64,000 nucleotides of DNA from Parvularcula dongshanensis (GTDB lineage Bacteria; Pseudomonadota; Alphaproteobacteria; Caulobacterales; Parvularculaceae), in NCBI RefSeq assembly GCF_014199615.1, contig NZ_JACHOB010000007.1, forward strand, positions 1 to 64,000, written 5' to 3'. Numbering within the stretch: position 1 is the first letter of the stretch; each line of letters opens with the position of its first letter. Made by a program: the position numbers and the translations under genes. This document shows positions 60,801 through 64,000 of the stretch, one piece after another. The notes below the pieces were generated by a model. That model ran no database searches, was not told where the DNA came from, and saw only the letters and a program-made list of their open reading frames with translations.

Positions 60801-61042
60801 CTCAATAAACAACTACTGGCACGTTGCGGTGCGACCCTGACCGGGAGTGAGACGTTCGCACTCTTCGATTGAAAGACAGCTTCGGCCCGGGCCGGTGTAT
60901 CTGGTCGAAGCCATGGTTGCTCACCCGGAGCAGGCTATTCAGAACACAGTCCGACTGGTTGATCGTCCAGCAGGCCTACCGCCACCCAACGATCTGAGAC
61001 TTGTGATTAGACCATCGAGGAATTGCTGCGAAAGGGTGGAAG

Positions 61043-64000
61043 ATGGTAGTCGCCCAACCGATTGAAGCGCCGGAAGCACCTCAGGCCCGGCAGGCTGTCG
61101 CTTCGCTCGGTGGCTATGCCTATCAGCTCTACGCATCGGCTCTGGCTTGGCTCAGGCTACCAACCGATGCGGTACTCTTCCTCGAGATCGCCGAAGACTA
61201 CGCGACCGTTGCCGCGGACGCGATGACCGGAACTCAGGTCAAGCAAGAACAAGGCACAATCACGCTCAACAGCCCTGGCGTAATCCAGGCCATCGATGAT
61301 TTCGTTCAACTGGTTCGCGATAACCCGGATCGGCTCGTTCAGTTCGAGTTTCTGACGACGGCAGAGCCTACCACAGAGCGGGCGTTGGGTGACCGGGTCG
61401 ATGGGTTAGGGGGCATCGCGGCTTGGCGCTCGGTCGCTGAGGGAGGTCCCATAGGTCCGCTTCGTTCCCGGCTAGAAGCGATGGAACTTAAACCGGGGAC
61501 AAAGGCTTACCTCGCAGGTTTGGACGATGGCGGCTTTCGAAGCGACCTAGTTCAGCGCATCACTTGGGCAACGGGTGCCCCGTCCAGTGAGGCCTTGTTC
61601 AAGCGGTTCCAGGACGGGCTTTTGGATCTGGGCAGACCACGCGGCATCCCCGCGAAGGTCGCTGATGGCGCCGCCTACCAAATCTGCGGATGGCTCCTGC
61701 GGTTCATCACGGAGGACGAGGAGCGGCGGCTCTCGGCCGCCGACCTTCTCCGCCTCTTCGACGAGGTCACGCGCGAGACCGTGCCGTCCGGTACGGTCTC
61801 TCGGGTAGCAACCGCGTTGGGACAAAGCCTTCCCGCTCAAGCGACAGGGTTACAGGTTGCGGGATCCGTGCTGGAACCGCTACCTGATCAGGGGAGCAGC
61901 GGCCTCGTCATTGCCCGCCCGACGTTGGAAGCGGACTGCAAGCGAGCGGTCAGAGGGTCCGCTGGCCTATGGCTCCATGGCGGTGTCGGATACGGCAAGA
62001 CTACGACTGCTACTCGCGTTGCAGCTCCCTTGGAACGACCATGGTTCGTACTGCGCCTCCGGTCGCAGCCGCCTGAGATCGCGAGGGCATGGCTCGACCA
62101 AGCGCGCATCGAGACCTCTGTCGCGGTGCCAGGTGGCGTCCTGATCGACGATTTGCCGCCAGAACTCTTCGTGGTGGGAGACGCCCTTACAAGACTCGCA
62201 GATGGTCTTCGTACCGACGACGTGCCATTCATCGTCACATCAGGTCTGCCGCCGGAATTAGCGAACCGCGACCGACTTGGCCTGCCAGCAGATGCCGTCC
62301 ATCGCGTTCCGGAATTGACGGAAGCCGAGGTCGCAAGCCTGGTCGAACTCGCCGGTGGCGACCCCGTCCTTTGGGCGAAGTACGTGTACCTCTCCAGCGG
62401 CGGAGGGCATCCGCAGCTCGCGCAGGCACTCACGATCGACCTGCGAGACAGAGGGTGGCCATTGGAAGAGGTGCAAAGCCTCGACGCGTTGCTCGGCGTC
62501 AACGCCGGGCTCGAAGCCACCAGAGAGGTTGCCCGTCGGCGGTTGATGACGTCGCTCTGCGACGAGCATCGGGCGATGCTGTACCGGTCCAGCATCGTCA
62601 TCGGGACGGTCACAAACGACATCAGGTCGGCCATCGCCGGGGTCAGCCCCGCGGTGCGCTTTCCGGGCGATGCAGCGACCGCCCTATCAGGCTCCTGGTT
62701 AGAGCCAGCGTCGAACGGCTACCGGGTCTCTCCGCTCGTCAGCCGGGCCGGTCATCAAGGGCTCGGGCAGGGGGAGGTCGTCGCCACCCATGCGGCAGTT
62801 GCTAGAAGCCTCGTGGAGGGGCCACAGATCGAAGGTGGCGACATTCCGAGGATCATCGTTCACGGGTTGGCGGGGGACGCGGAAGACGTCCTGTCATTCA
62901 TCAGCATGGGGCTGCTCACGCTCTATCACGACGAAGCTAAGCGGTTGGCCGTTATCGCGCCGATGGCGACTCTTCGTACCGATCAGCCGCTGCACCGCCG
63001 GTCGCCTTACGTAGCAGCGATGCTGCGGGCCGCACAGCTTTTCCTGGCCGCAGCCGACGAAGATCAGTCAGTGACAGGATTCCGCGAGATCGAAGCGGCC
63101 TTCAACGACGAAGTAGAGGCGATTGAGGCATCAGACCTCCGAGATATGCTACGCGCGCTCATCGGGTCAAAAGTTCTTCTGTGTGCTGGCTACGCCGCTA
63201 AGTCAGAGAACTTTGTCGACACTCTTGAGCGGATGGCGGAAACACCTAGCGAGTTGCCCAAAACTATAGAAGGACCCGACGGTGAGGCGCTCGAAATCAC
63301 GCCCTTCCTGGCCTCGTTCCAAGTATCTGGAAGCCCATCGGTTGAAGCCGCAACGCAAGCTATCCATTCGCTCCTTGAAAGCGATAGCGAAACGGCTTCG
63401 GACGTTCTCACGCTCCTCCGCGAGCCGGTCTACGACTTCTACGTAAGCCTCCTGACCCCATGGAGCAGGGCGGTGAAATCGGGGGATCCGTTGAACGACG
63501 CCGCTACTGACGCTTACGTCGGTCTAGCAGAGGCATTGCAGGATGCAGGACATAAAAAACTAGCCACGCTGGGCTTTTGCGCAGCCGCAACCGCAGCTGA
63601 CGAAACCAATGGCGATCAGGACCGCGCTCTGACCATCCTCGACAAGGCGAATGTCTACGCCGCCGACGACCCTGAAATCCTTCGCGTTCGATCCAGAGTT
63701 CTCCTTCACGCCGACCGGATCGACGAGCAGCTCGCCCTCGTCGAAGACGATCTTGACAAGCTCGCCAGCAACAATCCGATCGCGGCAGCGTTCTTCTTAA
63801 GGGAGGTCGCGATCGGACAGAGCCGAAACGACCGTCCCGCCGATGCTGCAGCGACGCTACTAAAGGCTGTTGAGAAGGGCGGAGGAAAGATCGGCTTACC
63901 ACTGAAGGCGTGCCTTCTAGTCGATGCTGGTGTCGAGTTCTGGCGGGCTGGACAGGTAGCGAGTGCGATCGCTCCTCTCGGACGAGGCTACGAGGTGACA
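61043..64000 (+). CDS. Nuclease-STAND NTPase, Avs-like (3' end outside window)
   Basis: At least 986 aa, open to the window edge. The ATG at 61043 has GGGTGGA just upstream. Residues 20-70 resemble a Cap4/DUF4297-type PD-(D/E)XK nuclease: GGYAYQLYA, then VLFLEIAEDYATV and GTQVKQE (E48, D52, Q65-x-K67). The STAND NTPase has Walker A GGVGYGKT (313-320) and Walker B VLIDDL (about 366-371). The C-terminal 400 residues are helical repeats of TPR type. This order (nuclease, STAND NTPase, repeats) is that of Avs antiphage proteins, which sense a phage protein and degrade DNA. Confidence 0.8.
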   Translation, partial: MVVAQPIEAPEAPQARQAVASLGGYAYQLYASALAWLRLPTDAVLFLEIAEDYATVAADAMTGTQVKQEQGTITLNSPGVIQAIDDFVQLVRDNPDRLVQFEFLTTAEPTTERALGDRVDGLGGIAAWRSVAEGGPIGPLRSRLEAMELKPGTKAYLAGLDDGGFRSDLVQRITWATGAPSSEALFKRFQDGLLDLGRPRGIPAKVADGAAYQICGWLLRFITEDEERRLSAADLLRLFDEVTRETVPSGTVSRVATALGQSLPAQATGLQVAGSVLEPLPDQGSSGLVIARPTLEADCKRAVRGSAGLWLHGGVGYGKTTTATRVAAPLERPWFVLRLRSQPPEIARAWLDQARIETSVAVPGGVLIDDLPPELFVVGDALTRLADGLRTDDVPFIVTSGLPPELANRDRLGLPADAVHRVPELTEAEVASLVELAGGDPVLWAKYVYLSSGGGHPQLAQALTIDLRDRGWPLEEVQSLDALLGVNAGLEATREVARRRLMTSLCDEHRAMLYRSSIVIGTVTNDIRSAIAGVSPAVRFPGDAATALSGSWLEPASNGYRVSPLVSRAGHQGLGQGEVVATHAAVARSLVEGPQIEGGDIPRIIVHGLAGDAEDVLSFISMGLLTLYHDEAKRLAVIAPMATLRTDQPLHRRSPYVAAMLRAAQLFLAAADEDQSVTGFREIEAAFNDEVEAIEASDLRDMLRALIGSKVLLCAGYAAKSENFVDTLERMAETPSELPKTIEGPDGEALEITPFLASFQVSGSPSVEAATQAIHSLLESDSETASDVLTLLREPVYDFYVSLLTPWSRAVKSGDPLNDAATDAYVGLAEALQDAGHKKLATLGFCAAATAADETNGDQDRALTILDKANVYAADDPEILRVRSRVLLHADRIDEQLALVEDDLDKLASNNPIAAAFFLREVAIGQSRNDRPADAAATLLKAVEKGGGKIGLPLKACLLVDAGVEFWRAGQVASAIAPLGRGYEVT

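Noticed and set aside
60847-61065. 72-codon plus-strand frame before the Avs-like gene
   Set aside because: No Shine-Dalgarno, poor composition, and it overlaps the start of the well-supported large gene.

Overview
The window is GC-rich, almost every gene has a G/C-rich third codon position, and Shine-Dalgarno sequences (GGAGG-type) and ATGA/GTGA stop-start overlaps are common. The gene families (MerT, GDCCVxC protein, DUF411, DUF305, MauE, czc and cus RND pumps, CopAB, an NTQ-motif microbial rhodopsin) suggest an alphaproteobacterium, probably marine or from another lit, metal-exposed habitat. This is an inference; there is no rRNA or tRNA gene to confirm it. No replication, conjugation or transposase gene was recognised, so I cannot say whether this is plasmid or chromosome.

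Layout. (1) 0-19.3 kb is an accessory region with long gene-poor stretches. A block at 3.4-7.7 kb reads in one direction: a decayed Cas4-like nuclease, a frameshifted membrane protein, a frameshifted tyrosine-phosphatase-like gene, three small (mostly membrane) proteins, an M50-type peptidase and a NERD-domain protein. Next come a P-loop ATPase with nine kinesin-light-chain-type TPRs, two paralogous lipoproteins of the endonuclease/exonuclease/phosphatase (EEP) family, a PAS histidine kinase and several unknowns. Two direct 242-bp repeats, exactly 10,392 bp apart, bracket the part from the TPR ATPase to the second EEP gene. (2) 19.3-21.7 kb is an atypical mercury cluster: divergent merR, then merT, a GDCCVxC-type protein and a flavin oxidoreductase. 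(3) 21.8-32.2 kb is a long minus-strand heavy-metal efflux operon (czcCBA, two CDF exporters, a cation antiporter, a methyltransferase), with a MauE-glutaredoxin fusion in front. (4) 32.3-36.5 kb holds a DUF318/ArsP-like permease, CsoR number 1, a nonsense-interrupted sorbosone/glucose dehydrogenase and DUF305. (5) 36.7-44.6 kb is an eight-gene minus-strand operon that begins with a microbial rhodopsin carrying the anion-pump NTQ motif. The rhodopsin overlaps by 4 bp a copper P-type ATPase, which overlaps a two-TM channel-like protein, followed by a DoxX-size membrane protein, NmrA, MBL-rhodanese, a membrane protein and an ATP-grasp protein. (6) 44.7-51.3 kb is a copper operon (Cys-rich leader protein, CopA oxidase, CopB, a DUF2231-His-rich-NTF2 fusion, DUF411, APC permease) with divergent CsoR number 2. 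(7) 51.8-53.6 kb is an AbiE-like toxin-antitoxin pair with a 12-bp inverted-repeat operator. (8) 53.7-60.8 kb is cusCBA plus a CusF lipoprotein and a second Cys-rich leader. (9) From 61.0 kb to the end runs the first 986 codons of a nuclease-STAND NTPase protein that looks like an Avs-type antiphage protein.

How it works together. Copper is handled by a cytoplasmic exporter (P1B ATPase), a trans-envelope RND pump (Cus), periplasmic oxidation (CopA/B) and small metal-binding proteins. I find seven 17-bp ATACC-N7-GGTAT boxes in front of these units and both csoR genes, so they probably form one CsoR regulon. The most unusual feature is the light-driven anion-pump-type rhodopsin built into that copper system. 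The edges of the window carry likely defence genes.
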